A DNA stretch of 7,030 bases, taken from an uncultured Ardenticatenia bacterium. GTDB taxonomy: Bacteria > Chloroflexota > Anaerolineae > Promineifilales > Promineifilaceae. A program made the position numbers and the translations under genes. This document shows positions 5,878 to 7,030 of the stretch, piece after piece (within the stretch, counting starts at the first letter, position 1; every line of letters starts with the position of its first letter). The notes below the pieces were generated by a model. It was not told the origin of the DNA, made no database searches, and saw only the letters and a program-made list of their open reading frames with translations. The DNA lies in assembly GCA_937858165.1 (NCBI GenBank), contig CALLZA010000458.1:1-7030 (forward strand), written 5' to 3'.

Positions 5878-6815
5878 ACACAACGCCACCTTCCGCGGTA
5901 AGCACGTCCTCATCACCGGCGGCCTGGGCTTCATCGGCTCCAACCTGGCCCACCGGCTGGTGGCGCTGGGGGCGGAGGTGCTGATTCTCGATTCACTGAT
6001 CCCGGAGTACGGCGGCAACGTCTTCAACATCCACGGCCTGGAGGATCGGCTGCGGGTCAACATCGCCGACATGCGCGACGAGCACGGGTTGCGCTATCTG
6101 GTGCAGGGGCAGGACGTCATCTTCAATCTGGCCGGGCAGGTCAGCCACACCGACAGTATGATCGACCCCTACACCGACCTGGAGATCAACGCCCGCAGCC
6201 AGCTCTCGCTGCTGGAGGCGTGTCGCCACGGCAACCCGGCGGCCAAGGTCGTCTTTGCCAGCACGCGACAGATCTACGGCCGCCCGGAGTACCTGCCCGT
6301 CGACGAACGCCACCCGTTGCAACCGGCCGACGTCAACGGCATCAACAAGCTGGCCGGCGAGTGGTACCACATCGTCTACCACCAGGTGTATGGTCTGCGC
6401 ACCGTTTCGCTGCGGCTGACCAACACCTATGGGCCGCGCATGCGCATCCGCGACGCGCGGCAGACGTTCATCGGCTGGTGGTTCCGCCAACTGCTGGAGG
6501 GGCAGACGCTGAGCATCTTCGGCGACGGCCTACAAGTGCGCGACTTCAACTACATCGACGACGTCATCGAGGCGTTGCTGATGGTCGCCTTCCACGAGGC
6601 GGCCGACGGGCAGATCTACAACCTGGGCAGCGACGACCCGATCAACCTGCTCAACCTGGCGCGGTTGATGATCGAGGTCAACGGCGGCGGGCAGTTCGAT
6701 CTGCGCCCCTTTCCCGACGAGCGCAAGCGCATCGACATCGGCGACTACTACGGCGACTACCGGCGCATCCGCAGCAAGCTCGGCTGGCGGCCGCTGGTCG
6801 GTCTGCGCGATGGGC
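5858..6815 (+). CDS. NAD-dependent sugar epimerase/dehydratase (SDR), 3' end missing
   Basis: ATG at 5858 was chosen because it lies 15 codons before the Rossmann strand; upstream in-frame starts (5822, or TTG 5789) would add a Pro/Arg-rich stretch that lies inside the GT2 gene. 319 residues are present and the frame runs straight into the adapter after 6815. Relatives are about 320-340 residues, so perhaps 20 are lost. The NAD-binding motif is VLITGGLGFIGSNL (17-30), with an acidic end to strand 2 (LILDS, 42-46) and NLAGQVSH (90-97). The active-site segment is FASTRQIYG (133-141), then ADVNGINKLAGEWYH (157-171). The YxxxK tyrosine position is occupied by Asn160 with Lys164 kept. Later blocks include LRLTNTYGPR, IFGDGLQVRDFNYIDDV and YNLGSDDPINL, typical of extended SDR nucleotide-sugar enzymes (UDP-glucose epimerase / dTDP-glucose dehydratase group). 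It probably makes the sugar donor used by its neighbours; the exact reaction is uncertain. Confidence 0.9.
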
Positions 6816-6885
6816 CTGTCTCTTATACACCTCTGACGCTGCCGACGAGCGATCTAGTGTAGATCTCGGTGGTCGCCGTATCATT
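6816..6885 (-). other. Nextera read-1 / i5 index / P5 adapter (reverse complement)
   Basis: Positions 6816-6834 are the reverse complement of the Tn5 mosaic end with one mismatch (C at 6831 where A is expected). Positions 6835-6848 are the read-1 linker, 6849-6856 (gcgatcta, reverse complement TAGATCGC) are an i5 index I recognise as N501/S501, and 6857-6885 are the P5 sequence. Frames crossing this point give well-known artefact peptides such as VSYTPLTLPTS and LLYTSDAADE. None of it belongs to the organism. Confidence 0.98.
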
Positions 6886-7030
6886 AACAAAAAAAAAAAG
6901 TTCCAAGATGGACAGAGACGCACCAAGCACGACAAACGCTCAGTGTCTAGGTCGGCATCTCAACTGCAAATACGCAAATAATGAGCGACGACGACGCTAA
7001 AAGAGTACAGCAGAAGAAGCGAGAATGGTA
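6886..7030. other. Non-genomic poly-A and read-through tail
   Basis: Directly after P5 comes aac, a run of 11 A (6889-6899), then about 130 bases of A/G/C-rich low-information sequence. It mirrors the poly-T tail on the left and represents signal beyond the end of the library molecule. I see no gene or other biological element in it. Confidence 0.9.

Noticed and set aside
4918..6072. Long minus-strand frame of 384 codons opposite the GT2 and epimerase genes
   Set aside because: It is antisense to two genes with clear motifs; its Val/Asp-rich repetitive product is typical of antisense frames in GC-rich DNA.

Overview
This window is a metagenome or single-cell contig that still carries its sequencing adapters. 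It is not a clean chromosomal segment. Positions 138-203 are an Illumina P7 / Nextera read-2 adapter with an i7 index. Positions 6816-6885 are the reverse complement of the matching read-1 / P5 adapter with an i5 index. Outside each adapter lies a homopolymer run (T11 on the left, A11 on the right) and then low-complexity, non-genomic tail. Only 204-6815 should be read as biological DNA.

The insert is GC-rich and its coding frames strongly favour G/C at third codon positions. Protein styles (Ig-like/LamG surface protein, GT2 enzymes of the dolichol-phosphate-mannose-synthase type, an unusual NAD-dependent epimerase, and a degenerate HprK-like domain fused to a glycosyltransferase) suggest an uncultured bacterium, perhaps a Chloroflexota (Anaerolineae/Caldilineae-like). 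That placement is an inference from memory of protein families, not a search result.

Layout. (1) 204-1427 (+): an internal piece of a large secreted protein with Ig-like repeats entering a LamG/concanavalin-like domain. (2) About 1411-1428: an abrupt junction where this frame stops making sense and a minus-strand flippase fragment begins, which looks like a chimeric join or an inversion. (3) Minus-strand cluster, transcribed right to left: a GT2-GtrA-HprK-like fusion (4683-2620, cut by an amber codon with about 35 plausible codons after it), an intergenic palindromic element (2433-2503), a class I SAM methyltransferase (2411-1716), and the N-terminus of a polysaccharide flippase (1710 to the junction). 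(4) A divergent intergenic region, 4684-5091, with two possible small ORFs, a GC-rich hairpin and a weak promoter candidate. (5) Plus-strand cluster: a soluble GT2 glycosyltransferase (5092-5877) overlapping an NAD-dependent sugar epimerase/dehydratase (5858-6815, cut by the contig end).

Together 1429-6815 look like part of a cell-surface polysaccharide or glycolipid locus. The epimerase would modify a nucleotide sugar, the GT2 enzymes would transfer sugars (one probably onto a polyprenyl phosphate with GtrA-assisted flipping), the methyltransferase would decorate an intermediate, and the flippase would export it. I do not see a clearly new defence or mobile system. The most interesting biology is the degenerate P-loop domain fused to the membrane glycosyltransferase, its interrupted C-terminus, the palindromic element behind it, and the epimerase with Asn in place of the catalytic Tyr.
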